Assembly (NCBI GenBank): GCA_039519185.1
Contig: CM076848.1
Span: forward strand, 61,034,778-61,098,777
Source: Astragalus membranaceus
Taxonomy: Eukaryota > Streptophyta > Magnoliopsida > Fabales > Fabaceae
Reading direction: 5' to 3'
DNA: 64,000 bases
Part shown: in pieces, positions 33,807 through 46,191 of the stretch
Numbering within the stretch: position 1 is the stretch's first letter
Layout of the letters: the number at the start of each line of letters is the position of its first letter
Made by a program: the position numbers and the translations under genes
Notes under the pieces: generated by a model
What the model saw: the letters and a program-made list of their open reading frames with translations, nothing else
Database searches by the model: none
Told to the model about the DNA's origin: nothing

Positions 33807-36800
33807 GCTGCCCCTCTTTATTTGGATTTTGACAAGGAATATGAATTGGCCGAAACATATTCCGAGGCAAAATAGAAATAAAGAATTCAGAAATTATACC
33901 AATTTTGTCTACCTAGAGAAACCTGAGGCAAAGCGGTAAACGGGCACTTGGCGTGCAGAAAGCGGTAAACGGGCACTTGGCGTGCAAAAAAGCGGTAAAT
34001 GGGCACTTGGCGTGCAGAAAAGCGGTAAATGGGCACTTGGCGTGCAGAAAGCGGTAAATTGCCCAGGCTGCCTAAAACCTGTAATCCTTAAACGGACTCT
34101 TGGTGAATCCGAGTTTGCACGTGGCTTTGAGGAGCACGCTTCCTATTGGCCTTTTCGAGCGACCGGGGGGATCGTTATCAGCTCCGGAACTGATATACTG
34201 ATCAATGCACGGTGTCCACTGTATCTTAGGCTGATACAACTATTCCGTTGAACCTCACATGGGGCTGCGGTCCATCGCGTTGCTCGTACGCGACGTGAGA
34301 CCTGGGCAGAAGGGAGCGATGATCTCTGTGCTCCAATCCGCAATGCGCGCTTGAGCGCTCTCTTTTCTTTTCTCTCTTTTCTTTTTTCTTTCTGAACTCC
34401 CAACTTGGGGGAACATTTTCTGGAATCTGGGGGCGAGGGCTAACACCGAAGTGCTCATCCTCTCTTTGTACCTGTAGCTAAAATGAACAAATGCATGGAG
34501 TGCAAATGCCATGATTGCTGTTTTCTTTGAATGATGAGTTTCTTATTTCCTTTGTCTATGCTGGATGAATGCATGATCCTCTACTGTTCCTATATGCTTG
34601 ATGAATGCAATGATTTTCCTTTTCTTCTCTTGTCTGTACGCAATGCATGATTTTCTTTTTCTTTTGCTTATGTCTGATGAATGCATGATTTTCTCCTGTT
34701 CTTATATGTCTTTTTCTCTTTCTCTAGCTTCTCTTCTTTCTTTTTCTTTCTTTTCTTTTCTCTTTGTTGCTCTCTTGGCTCTTTTCTTTTCTCTCTTTTG
34801 GCTTCTCCTTTTGCTCTTTTAAGAATCATGGGTATGCGAATGCAAAGCTTTGGTATTTGATGACATGGAATGCTCATGTGTTTTAATGACATGCAAAGGA
34901 AAACTCTCTTTTTTTTTATTTTATTTTTTTTATTTTTTATGAAATGGGGGTATTGCTGTAAGATGATGAATGACATGAAATGATGAATGACATGGGATGT
35001 TCTAGCTTTCTTTTCTTCTATGAGATGCCAGCATTGATGTGATGCAACTGTATTGCTTTGATGTTTGATGCAAAAGTATGCGGTGATTGATGCTTTGATG
35101 AATGAAATGCTCCTGTTCTAACTTCTGTTTATTTCTTTTTGCTTCTTCTATGAAATGCAGACATTAATATGATGCAATGCTCTGATGTTTGATGCAATGA
35201 TTCTTGTTCTTTTTTTTTTATGGAAATGCTAACGTTAATATGATGCATATGCACTGCTTTAATGTTTGATGATTGAATGACAAAGGAATGCTTTGTGAAA
35301 TGATGAATGACATGGAATGCTTTTGTCTTTTCTTTATTTTCTTTTTGCTTTCTTTGTTTTTTCTGCGAAATATCTGATGCAAAATGTAATGCTCTAGTGA
35401 TGAATGACATACAATGATTTTGTTCTTTTCTTTTTATGAAGTGCGAACATTAACATGATGCCAATGCAATGAAAAGATTTATGCTTTTTCGGTGCAACTG
35501 ACGTGGAAATTTTTTTTTTTTTTGCTATGTGATACATGCACAAAATGTGAAGATGCAAATGTAATGCTTTGATGCATATGCTATAATGCCTATATGCATG
35601 AGGTAAACATTTTTGTGATGATGAGATGCGAGACTTTGAATGCAAGGACTTGGGATGATTATTGACCATTCTGTTGAAAAACTGAATTTGATTCAAACTT
35701 TGGTGTTCTCAAGGTTTTTATTTACAAACAACCTCACTTGTTTTCTCCTTCTTTCCATGATGACTGAATTTTAGATATCACGTAAACAACGGGTGTTCTC
35801 TCTCTTGAAGCATTGTCTAGTAAGCATGCATAGGAGTGCAAATATGAACGAATGAGCCAGTTAACTTGGAATTGGTTTAGGGCATGGACTTTTATGGCAA
35901 GTGACGGAATGACCGACATGGCTATTGCCGAAGCTTATGAGGGACCAAGAGATACAAGATTGCCCCAATTCAGGTCTTTGACGAGTGAATAACTTGCCCC
36001 TGTCTAGTGGTGACAACAACTAGGGGTGTAGAAGATGATGAATTGGGAACGCTTCGGCTCTTGGGATGATAGCTGGAATGAAAGGGGGTTTTGCTTCAAC
36101 CCACAGAATTTGATGTTGCCCTAGTCATAACAAGGACAAAGCTGCCCCAATCAGAATGACAAGGTATTGTTTAGGATAGTGAGTTGAGAAATTGCCCCGG
36201 TGAGGTTTTTATGGGAATGAATGAGGTGAAGGAATGGGAATGCACTTGCCCCACTTTGGAATGACATTGACAACTGGAGTGACATGGGATGGGCGTTGAA
36301 CAGACTTTCCCAAGACTAGGGTGTGTGGGTGGTGAAGAGAACGCCCCAACTTTTGGGTCTGAGTGGTATTCTCAGTGCAAATCTTTGGTTCTCTACTGAT
36401 GTCTCGACTTTTGGTGCGAAAGAATCCTTACCTGGTGATCACTAAACCTTGTTTTAATGCATCTTGAATGTGTTTTGGAGTGCAAGTCCCTCTTTTTTAT
36501 TTTGTCAGCTTTCTTTTTTCTGACTGTTCGTTTTTGTTTCCTCAGTTCTCTTTTTTCTGAGGGTTTATTCTTTCTTGATCAGCTTTCTTTTTTCTGATCG
36601 TTTGTTTTTCTTTTGAGCAAACACATTGTACATAGATAAGCTTGTTCGTCCTAAGATTAGAATCTGAGTGAACAAAAGCAACCGGTCATTGATCGGAATG
36701 GACTTTTCGGGATTGTGGTGTTTTGTGGAGGAAGGAGGGTTAGGCTTAATGAAGTGTTTGAGGCTAATGGGAGGATGAGTTTTGTTCGGCGTTGATTGAC

Positions 36801-37487
36801 GGTTAATGGACTATGAGGAAGATGGTTATTGGGCTTGTTTGGGCTCTGTTAAAGCAAATTCGTGTCTCATGGTAGAATGACTAAGGGATTTGATGTTGAG
36901 GCCAAAGGAAGTGTTTGAAGGTTTATGGAATCAGGTGTTGGAATGATGAAGTGTTTGAAGGTCTATTTAGACAAGGATCTCTTGTATTTTGTGGTAACAT
37001 GTACCGGCTCACCACGTACATTTCTTTTGTATTTTCCTTTGTTTTGGGATTTTCATTTTTGAATCCCCTTTTTTGATTTTCTCTTTTTCCCTTTTTTTTG
37101 TTTTATGATTCTTTTCCTTCTTCGACTCGGGTGAGCTGATAAAAGTGATGCACTGTTTTTTTTATTTGGGGTGATCGCTGTCTAAGGTGATTTTTGGATT
37201 TTGGTTTTTCTTGGCTCAAGGTGGGTAGGAAAGGGACTTTCTGGGATTTTGGGGTTTTTGAGGAGATGGCCAAACTTCATTTCAAATCCCGATTGCTTAT
37301 TTCTATAAGACTTAATTTTAGAACAATAATTTATCTATCTTCATGTGTTTGCTCTTTTTTCCTTTTTTTGTGCCCTAATTTTTGCCTGGACCGCTCTTTG
37401 CGAGTTTTCAGTCCACCGGGCACTCCTTTTTGCCTAGGCCGCCCTTTGCGGGTTTTCAACCTAGCGAGCTTGTTTTTTTTTTTATTA

Positions 37488-37518
<31 letters not shown>

Positions 37519-39777
37519 TTGAGAGACTTGCACTGAAGGAATATGATATTAAACAAGGGGAATTAATGATCACAGACTTGCCCCAGCATGGAGGACTTGA
37601 ACCAAAAGTCAAATACGCACTGATGGGGAGAATATGCACTTTATGGGTGGACGGGGCGGGACTAGACTTGGACGGGAAACTGTGGTAAGGGAGAAAAACC
37701 AACGGACTCGAACAAGAGAGTGTACTCATAGCATGCACGCTCATTAGAAGAATGCTTCACAGAGAGTTAACATCAGTTAAAAATTTGTTTTTTCTTTGAC
37801 ACACTATTTCAGTCTTTTGTCATAGAATGGAAGAAATGCAAATGAGCTATTGATTTGAAAAACTGAGTGCCTTAGTTTGCAACCAAGTAAGGATAAACTT
37901 TTCAAAAAGGATGATTGTTTCGTAAGAACGTCTCGCTTCTCATCACAACTCTTATTTTATGCAATGAATGAACAAATTATGATATGCAAGTATGATGAAA
38001 ATGCGTGGAGAATGACCACTCGAAGAGTGTGGCTTATTCTAAATAATTTTGTTATTTTTAATGCAAGACAAAATATGGGATGCGAATGATGCAAGAATGA
38101 TGCCCCTTTTTTTTCAAAATGATTTTTGATTTTGATTTTATTTTTATTTTTAGAGGCGAGACAATGTATGAAATGCCAATGCCATTTTTTCTTTTGAATG
38201 ATGAAAGATGCATGAATGATGTTTTTCTCTAAATGATGATGATTTTTTTTAGAGGCAAGACAAAGTATGAAATACCAATGCCCCTTTTTTCTTTTGAATG
38301 ATGAAAGATGCATGTATGGAGGAATGATGTATTTGAACCAAAGTGATGAGGTTAATGAAATGGTGCATGAATGCTACATGATGATTTTTATTCATGATTA
38401 TGAATGATATGCTTTCTTGTTTTCATTTTTTGTGCAATGAAATGCATGATACTCACAATGATTTTCTTTTGTTCTTTAGTTTTGGAACGTGATTTTGAAA
38501 ACTATTTGGAGATGCAAATGATTTATTGGAAAAAAGGTTTTAGAAAAATGTGCTTGACGGGGTATGACCCGCTCCTACGTATCCCCATTGTAAGGAGGAA
38601 TCAAAGCTTGCGTAGTTCTACTGTGTCTTTTTTGAAATAATGCTTATGCATGAATGTCTCATCTTGGATGAACTTGACGAGGATTTTTTTTTTTTTTTTG
38701 CATGATTATAAATGAAATGCTTATGCTATGCAGATGATAATTGTTTTTGTTTTATCTTTATGTGATGAAAGGGAATGCAAGATGAATGGTTTTTTTTGGA
38801 ACTTTATGCAATGCCAATGATGCTATGATGCAGTGATGCAATGATGCGAAACGATGTGACTACGAAATGATGTGGATGCGAAATGATGTGTCATTTACAT
38901 AAAAAGAGGGTAAGAAAATAAGGATATTATTTTCTACGATTTTTGAAATAGAGTTTAAGAAAAAGGAATGCCTAAACTAATGCAACAAGCAAAGGCTTGC
39001 CCTCGTGTCTTACAAAGGGTGGGAATCCTAGGGTCTAAAGTCGACGAAAGGGGTAATCCTCCCATGTAGGTTCTAATCACTTCCTTACAATGGCAACCAA
39101 GAGCTAAAGTCTCTCTCATGATGGCACCCACAATCGTAGAAAGCTACCGAGTGTGAGGCATCATGACAAAGCGTACTCTTGGGCGGAACTTTCATGAGAG
39201 CCATACAGACAAAGGTCTACGAATGGCAGTCACTAATCGTTCCCACTCTCCTAGGTTTTTGTTCAGACCTTGGGTTTTAGGCCCCACTCAATGCTCACAA
39301 GTATAGGATGTGAAGTGTGTGTCGAGGGCACAACACCTAGGAATGACTACCCTTCCCCACCTGCAAATGAAAAATCCAAAGCAGTCCAGACAAATAGCAT
39401 GTTGTTTATCCTAGGGTTCAATATCGATCCAATACAAACTAATCTAGGGTGTTAATAACAATGCGCTACTTACCTCAAGAAATGGAGCAAAGAAGAAGGG
39501 GACATGGTAAGAAAGGGGAAGTATGCATGTGCTTACCATAGGAAAGGGAGCAGAGAAGAAGGGGACATGATAAGAAAGGGGAAGAAATGCATGAGGGAAC
39601 TAAGCAAAGAAGTAACTATCTATTGCAAAAGCAAACATAGAAGAAGAATGCACATGGATGTAACATGCTTATGAAAAAGGAAGAAGAAGAGAGGCAAAGC
39701 AAGATATTCAAATCAATCATATAAACCACACATTTAATTAATTAGGCTTGACCCACTTTGAAAAAATGTTTTTTAGT
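33807..39777 (-). other. Internal non-coding region of the Ogre derivative
   Basis: No open frame here resembles any retroelement protein. The left part (33830-34360) and 37380-37470 match the Ogre 3' region; the right part (38980-39450) matches the Ogre leader. The middle (34480-35660, 37850-38900) is made of short degenerate repeats rich in GAATGCATGAT and ATGATGAATGACATG. 35930-36370 contains repeated TTGCCCCAA-type phrases. It is probably carried as untranslated cargo. Confidence 0.75.
33925..34060. repeat. ~30-bp tandem repeat in the Ogre derivative
   Basis: Four consecutive units of GCGGTAAAYGGGCACTTGGC followed by GTGCAGAAA (with small indels). A single similar unit is seen in the Ogre element near 17800-17830. 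Confidence 0.85.
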
Positions 39778-39796
39778 GTCCCCAGTGAAGTCGCCA
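39778..39796 (-). other. Primer binding site of the Ogre derivative
   Basis: TGGCGACTTCACTGGGGAC on the minus strand. It is the Ogre site with one change (C to T). Confidence 0.75.
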
Positions 39797-39798
39797 GC

Positions 39799-42700
39799 TG
39801 TTGCTCCCGAAAAAGTCCCCGAGGGAGAGCCTTCCTCGTTTACAACTTTTCTAAAGACAATGAAGCCGCCACCAATATTTATTAAGGAAAATATTAGGAA
39901 AACCTTTTTTGGAAAGCGATTGGCCTTGCGAAACTAGAGAATAGGGTTCGGGGGTCGGTTACGTGCAGGGAAGGTGTTAGCGCCCTACACGTCCTCTCTA
40001 CTGAGAGGGAACCTTTAATTAAATGTGTGGTTTTAAGTGTTGATTTGAAAAATACCTAATTTGCCTCTTTATTTCTTATTGAAAATGAATTAAGAAATTT
40101 TTTATTTTTTTGGCGAGAAAGGAGAAAAAAAGGTTTTTAGAAAGAGTGCTTGACGGGACGTGGCCCGCTCCTACGTATCTCCCGGTGCGATGGAGAATTC
40201 AAAGCTACGTAGTTCTTGTGTAGAAAATGTTTGTGTGTTTGGTGTTTTTTAATATAGGGGTTTTAGGATTGTGTGATCTGTGTTGAAGGACCACTGGGGG
40301 TCTGAAGGGCCGCTGGGGGCTGAAGGAGCGCTGGGGCTCTGAAGGACCACAGTTCACTTATCCTAAAACAATGATTAACCCGGCCGTACGACCGACTTAA
40401 TCCCCTACTTTGAAAATAAGATTTTTGATTTTTGAAAGAGATGTGTTTGTATTTTTTATTTAGAAATTATTTGTTTTTGCGCTTGACAGGGGCGTGGCCC
40501 TGCTCCTACGTATCTCCCGGTGCGATGGAGAATTCAAAGCTACGTAGTTCTTGTGTGTTTGGAAAACGGTTTTTTTGTTTTTTATCTTGTTTGATTGTGA
40601 AAATTGAGCTTTCATGATGATCAATTGAGCAAAGGCTCCAAGTGACCACCGTTAGCACTCCATTATTAATAATCATGCAAGCAAAGGCTTCGCAAGACTA
40701 CTAACAAAGTTTTTTGATTTAGTGAAAATTTTTAGGAAAATTAGGCGTTCATGGTGATCAATTGAGCAAAGGCTCCAAGTGATCACCACTAGTACCTCGT
40801 TGTTAATAATCTTGCAAGCAAAGGCTTCACAAGACTATTAACAAAGTTTTTGATTTATGAGAAACTATTTTGTCTCGAAGAGAATTAAATTAAAAAAAAC
40901 GAGAAAGGGGGGTGAAATGGTAAAATAGGGTGTTATTAGCTGTAGGGAGTGGTATGATTAAATAGGTGGTGTAAAAAGGGAAGCCCAGTTCGCATCTGAG
41001 GGCCCAGTATGCGAAACTGGGCTTAAGTGAGGGAGGGATGCAGTAGTAAAAAGGGGTGCAGTTTGCAGAAAGGAGGTGCTGTGTTATTAAAACTGGGGCG
41101 TAATTAGTAGTGGTCCACGTTTTTGGGCTTCTAAACGAAGCATGTGCATTGGGCTTGTGCAGGGGATGTTATGTATTAAAGTTGGTGTGTAGGTATCAAT
41201 CCAAACTATTAATTTTTGTTTTGAAATATATAAATCAGTAAAAATAATAAAAGGAGTATAAAAGGAAACATCTAATTTTGCTGGAACCCTAATTTCCCTA
41301 ATCCTTCAGCGGCGCCCATCTTCCCCAAAAATGTCAAAACCTAATTTTTCCTCCCTCTCTCTCCTTGCCGCGGCGGATTCCCCCCCACTCCGTGACCTCT
41401 CCTCTTTCTCCTCTACTCCGTTTCCGCATCCGCCTCCCTCTCTCAACTCCATTTCCGTTTCCGTCTTCTCCTCTTCAACGCACCTACTCTCTCTCTCTTT
41501 CTCTCGATCGCACTTCTCTTTCCTCTCCCTAGCTCCGCTCTCTCTCTCCACCGATCCACTATTTTTCGATTTGGTTTCTGCTAGTGGTGCGGCTTGGTTC
41601 AGTTGCTGACCATTTGGGGGTGTGGAGAGAGGAGAGGGTGCGGATTGGCGGTGGACAGTGGCTAGGGACGACGGTGGCTGGGCGGTTCGGTGGTGGGGAT
41701 GGTGAGGGGCGACGGTGGTGAAGGTTTGGCTTGCGATGTTGTGGGTGGTTTCGTGGTGGCTTCGTAACGGCGCTGTGGTGGTTTCGGTTGTGAGAGGGAC
41801 GCGTTCACTGTGAGAAAGAAAGAGGGAAGCCGGAGGGAAGAAGGGAAAGAAGAGGAACGGTAATGGTGTGGTCTCGGTGGTGCACGGCGGAGGTTGGGTA
41901 AACCACCACCGTCTACGGTGGTCGAATGTAAGTTTCTGATTTTAATTTTTTTATCTTCTGCTGATACTTCTATTATCTTGCCTAATTTTTCTAAAAAAAC
42001 TAGTCCTATTTATTTAATTAGTTGCTGATTTTATTTTCTTGGAAATTCTGACTGTCTTTTGTTCTTAGTTAAAAGTACATTTATATACATATCTTTAAAG
42101 AAAGCTGATATTATTCTCAAATGTGCTCTGTTGGTTTGATTTTTCTACATCCAAGCAAGACTATACAGAATTCATGTTTTACAACAATAGCACCAGTAGC
42201 AATCTTTTACCGAAAGAGTTTTTTTTAGTTATATATTTGTTAGTTTATTTGCTTATGCACATTCAGTTTCGAAAACACTACGTAAAAGAAAGAATGTTTC
42301 AATACTCATGTTTTGCCTAAAAAAATTTAGAGGGACCAACCTTTACTCCAGCTTCTGATAAGGACTCCTATTTGCTGCTTCTCGTTGCTAAACCATGCCG
42401 CTGCCCTCTTGTTCCAGAAATTTGAATTTGGGTTTTTTAGGATTAGGGTTCTGAGTTTGAACCATTAACCCCTTAGACTATTTCTGAATTTTCGTCTGCG
42501 TTTTCTGTGTCTCGTCTCTGATTTTCTGTCCTTTTTTTTCTCTGTATTCAGCTTGCTTATATAGGTAAAGAAATTAGGGTTTTTGCTGATCCTTCTCCAT
42601 TTCTTTCCTTTTTCAGGTATTTGGACCTCTTGAGGAAACTTGCTCAGCAAGAACAGGCCCAAGGACTGCTGTTGCTGCTTTTATTTTTATTTATTTTCGT

Positions 42701-43226
42701 TTTTGCTATTTTTTTGTATTTTTATTATTATTTTCGGATCTGGCCATTTTGGCCCTTTTGATGTAATTTTTTTTTGTATTTTTTAATTTAATTTTTTTGG
42801 ATTTTTGGATATTCTAAACACTTCTATACTGTAATAACAATTAAATAGATTTTTTTGACATTTTTGGACTCAAAACAAATTAAATAGACAAAATAAAAAT
42901 AATAAAAGAAGTTGAGCCAAATACAAAAGCGAAATCGGGCCCAACTAGACAAACGCGCTAGAACGAGGCTCAAATAGAACAAATAGGCCCGTTAACGCTA
43001 AAAATTAACTAGGAACCACGTTCGTGGGCCCAACTCAAAATGATAAGCCCAATTTGTATATGTGTAGGCCCAATAACCCAACTGTTGGCCCAATTACACA
43101 AATGGCATCTTAACGACACTCGCATGACACCGACACGCGTTAACAGGACTCGAGACCTTCAAAAAAATGCGACCTAGTAAATTAAAACGCTATTAACAGG
43201 AGCTCGGACAAAATTGGGGTATAACA
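39799..43226 (-). repeat. Right (5') LTR of the Ogre derivative
   Basis: 3428 bases, almost identical to the left LTR. Differences I found include GCTCCCG for GCGCCCG near the tip, AAGAAATT for AATAAATT, a 1-base T-run difference, GAGCTTTC for GAGCGTTC, AATCTTG for AATTTTG, and TTTCCTT for TTTTCTT. The second copy of the plus-strand unit has TATAAAA at 41257-41263, its donor at about 41928 and its acceptor at about 42616. Confidence 0.93.
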
Positions 43227-43326
43227 TCTCTCGAACTCTCTCTTTCTCTCTCGAATTCTCTCTTTGTTTAGGGTTTTCAATTTTAATCCCCTTTCTTTAG
43301 GGTTTTGAGAGAACGCAAAGCTTCAG

Positions 43327-45567
43327 AGGTTGAGTGTTTTGAGAACGAAGGGGTTGCCAAGTTGTTGAACGATTGGTTTGTTAGCATTAAGGTAAATCAA
43401 TTTGCGCCTTTATGTTTTTTCTTGCTTTGCATTCTTACATCAACAATCACCATTAGTTAACAAGTTGTTTGGTCTACTTTGTTCTATACCATTATTAATG
43501 CCACAGGTGGATCGAGAGGAGAGACCAGATGTTGACAAGGTAATTTAACAGTTCATTTAATTTTATAAATAAATATATTATATATTATATTTATATACAA
43601 GATTATATCAGGTGCCAGTTTGATCTGTCTATTTATCTAACACACACACTCACACACACAAGGAAGTCTATCTATTGTAAAAGTCCTTCCGAAAATTGAA
43701 ATTTGAATGGTTGTGATGCTTGTAGAAATTTTCGGGTGTTCTACCGATAATAAGGTGCACTAATAGATTTGTTTTTTCTTCAGGTATACATGACGTATGT
43801 GCAGGCTTTATATGGTGGAGGAGGTTGGCGTCTTAGTGTGTTTCTTTCACCTGACTTGAAACCTTTAATGGGTGGAACTTACTTTCCCCCTAATGACAAA
43901 TATGGCCGGCCTGGATTTAAGACTATACTCAGGTGAGATTATTGCATATGTTAGCTTGAATCATCAACCTGCTTCTACTCTCTTTCTCTCTCCCTTTGGC
44001 ATGTTGCGATTTGCGAATTATAAAATTTAAGGTCTGTTGTTTGAAATTATTATTCTGGCTCTTGGAGTTCTTATTTGTATACTATTTGTTCCTGTTTTCT
44101 CCAGGAAGGTAAAAGAGGCTTGGAAAATAAGAAGGACGTGCTAGTTAAGAGTGGAGCATTTGCAATTGAACAGCTTTCTGAGGCACTGTCTTGTAGTTCA
44201 ACTTCTGATAAATTACCTGATGGTGTTCCAGCCAGTGCATTGCGTCTATGCTCAGAGCAGGTAAGGCTATGTGCATCAGCTTTTGTCTACTATTTCAATT
44301 GTGCTCGAAAGTTTCCCTCCATTTCTTAGACACCCAAAACGGATATAAGGAAAACGAAAAAGGAGTTTTCTCTTTTTCTGTATATGATGGAACAGGGTAA
44401 AGTGGGGCATTGTTAAAAACACAAGAATCTTGTTTTATCATTCATGGAAGTGTATTTAATTCAAGACTGATAACAAACCAGTGCTGTAAGATTTTCATAC
44501 TGATTTAGGTTTGAACTTAATGATTTAGGTTTGAACTTTTTGTTATGCTTCTAGGTCATTGTATCTTGGAATGGACTGGCAATCTCATCTTTTGCTAGGG
44601 CTTCTAAAATCCTCAAGGGTGAAGCTGAAGGGACCAAATTCAACTTTCCTGTTGTTGGCACTGAAGTAAGTTTTTACCTCAACTAATACAGTAGTGTAGT
44701 TAGAGAGCCTTTGATATTTTGTTTCAGCTTAATGACTGTTGATATATAAAAAGATGGGTGACAGTCCTATTATGGATGTTGCTTCTGGAAGATGTCAGTA
44801 AGTTATTGTCATAGGCATAAAATTTAAATTGGTGATCACAATTCTTGCTTTGGACAACAAGTAGGTTCTGGCTTTGTTAATAAGAATTGAAGGTTAAAAG
44901 CATGAAGGAAGAGTGGATGAGGGGAGCACATAGCGAAATTGATTCTTTTCTGTCGAGTAATTGATAATATATTTAAGTCCCTCCTTTTGATTGTGCAAAT
45001 TCCAGCCAAAGGAGTACATGAGAATTGCAGAAAAAGCAGCATCCTTTATTAAGAAGCAACTTTACAATGCAGAGACTCACAGGCTACAACATAGTTTCAG
45101 AAATTCTCCTTCTAAAGCTCCTGGCTTTTTGGATGATTATGCCTTTCTGATTTCTGGATTGCTGGATCTCTACGAATTTGGTGGTGGAATTAACTGACTT
45201 TTATGGGCCATTGAATTGCAGGAAACCCAGGTAAAGATTGATGTTTGGACTTTATAGAAATTTCACTGCCTGTCTTGCCATGCCTTTAGTTGCTCATGAG
45301 ATGAGTTGCTTGCAGGGTGCTTTGTTCCTTGACAAGGATGGAGGTGGATATTTCAACAATACAAGAGAAGATTCTTCAGTTCTCCTTCGTGTAAAGGAAG
45401 ACCACGACGGAAGACCACGACGGGGCAGAACCCTCGGGGAACTCTGTTTCCGCCATAAATCTTACAAGATTGGCTTCCATAGTTTCTGGAAGTAAGGCCG
45501 AGCAATATAAGCGAATTGCAGAACAATGGTGGGATGGGATTACTCAGGTTGCAGAGCAATATAAGTA
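43327..45567 (+). pseudogene. Captured fragments of a SPATA20/SSP411-like thioredoxin-domain gene
   Basis: Exon-like blocks with splice sites: to 43391 (GVAKLLNDWFVSIK), 43507-43539 (VDREERPDVDK), 43784-43932 (VYMTYVQALYGGGGW ... GRPGFKTILR), 44105-44260, 44555-44665 (VIVSWNGLAISSFARASKI), 45006-45230 (EYMRIAEKAASFIKKQLY), 45316-45567 (ALFLDKDGGGYFNN). These match the eukaryotic SPATA20/DUF255 family; introns are retained, so genomic DNA, not mRNA, was captured. Exons between 44260 and 44555 are missing. Defects: a 1-base loss after KVKEAW in block 4, TGA for the Trp codon after GGGIN (about 45195), and a 13-base duplication (GACCACGACGGAA) near 45400. It lies wholly inside CACTA 1. Confidence 0.88.
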
Positions 45568-46191
45568 GTTTATGTTTAGTTCTTTGTTTATGATTGAACG
45601 ACTTTCTCTCTAATACTTGTCTTAGGTACCTATGTAATTTTTGAGTAGAATTCTTGTTTGTAATAATTTTTTGGAAGTAATGAAGTCAATTTTAATTTAA
45701 TTTTTGTTTTCTTATATTTTTAGTTGTTATCATATTAATTATATAATTTTTAGCATTCCATACGATTCGACCAGTAGCCAAATAAGAAATATTTTTTTTA
45801 AAAAAAAAGTAATTAATTACGGCGGTTATAAACCGCTGCAGATTGACACTGATTATTCTGACTCCATTTGTTTAGGGGCGGTTAAAAACCGCCGCAAATA
45901 GAAACCGCCGCTAAATTCTCACAAACCGCTGCAAAAAAATTGGGTGTCCTATAACTTAGCAACTGTTTTGTGGCGGTTCGGAACCGCCGCAGATGTCAAA
46001 CCGCCACACAAACCGCTGCTAAATGCTACTCCCGGCGGTTATTCCAGCGGTTGTCAAAACCGCCGCAGAGTTACCTCGCGGCGGAGAAAACTGCAGCGGT
46101 TTTGGAACCGCCGCGAGATGCATTTAGCAGCGGTTAAAACCGCCGCAGAATGCCTTTTGAACCGCCGCCGGTTGCCAGTTTTCTTGTAGTG
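45568..46191. repeat. Right subterminal repeat region of CACTA 1
   Basis: From about 45820 to the terminus AACCGCCGC / GCGGCGGTT motifs recur every 15-30 bases in both orientations. 45568-45820 is AT-rich with no gene. The cluster mirrors that at 29975-30160. Confidence 0.85.

Larger units (their letters stand above)
30378..43226 (-). mobile_element. Gag/pol-less Ogre derivative (LARD-type retrotransposon)
   Basis: LTRs at 30378-33806 and 39799-43226, flanked by the duplication TCTCT (30373-30377 and 43227-43231), enclose 6.0 kb without gag, protease, RT or integrase. The polypurine tract (AAAGAGGGGCAGC, minus strand, at 33807) and the primer site match the Ogre element, as do the LTR tips and leader blocks. 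It is thus a non-autonomous partner relying on Ogre enzymes, analogous to the SNARE/Ogre pair described in soybean. By eye the LTRs differ at only about six positions in 3.4 kb, so it inserted very recently. Confidence 0.92.
29954..46191. mobile_element. CACTA transposon 1 carrying host gene fragments, split by a retrotransposon
   Basis: The ends are CACTACAACAAAAATGG and, in reverse complement, CACTACAAGAAAACTGG. They are flanked by the 3-base duplication TGA (29951-29953 and 46192-46194), exactly as for CACTA/EnSpm elements. Subterminal regions (29975-30160, 45820-46175) are packed with GCGGCGGTTT motifs in both orientations. Without the inserted retroelement (30378-43226) it is about 3.4 kb. 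No transposase is visible; its cargo is a partial SPATA20-like gene, so it is a non-autonomous Pack-CACTA. Confidence 0.92.
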
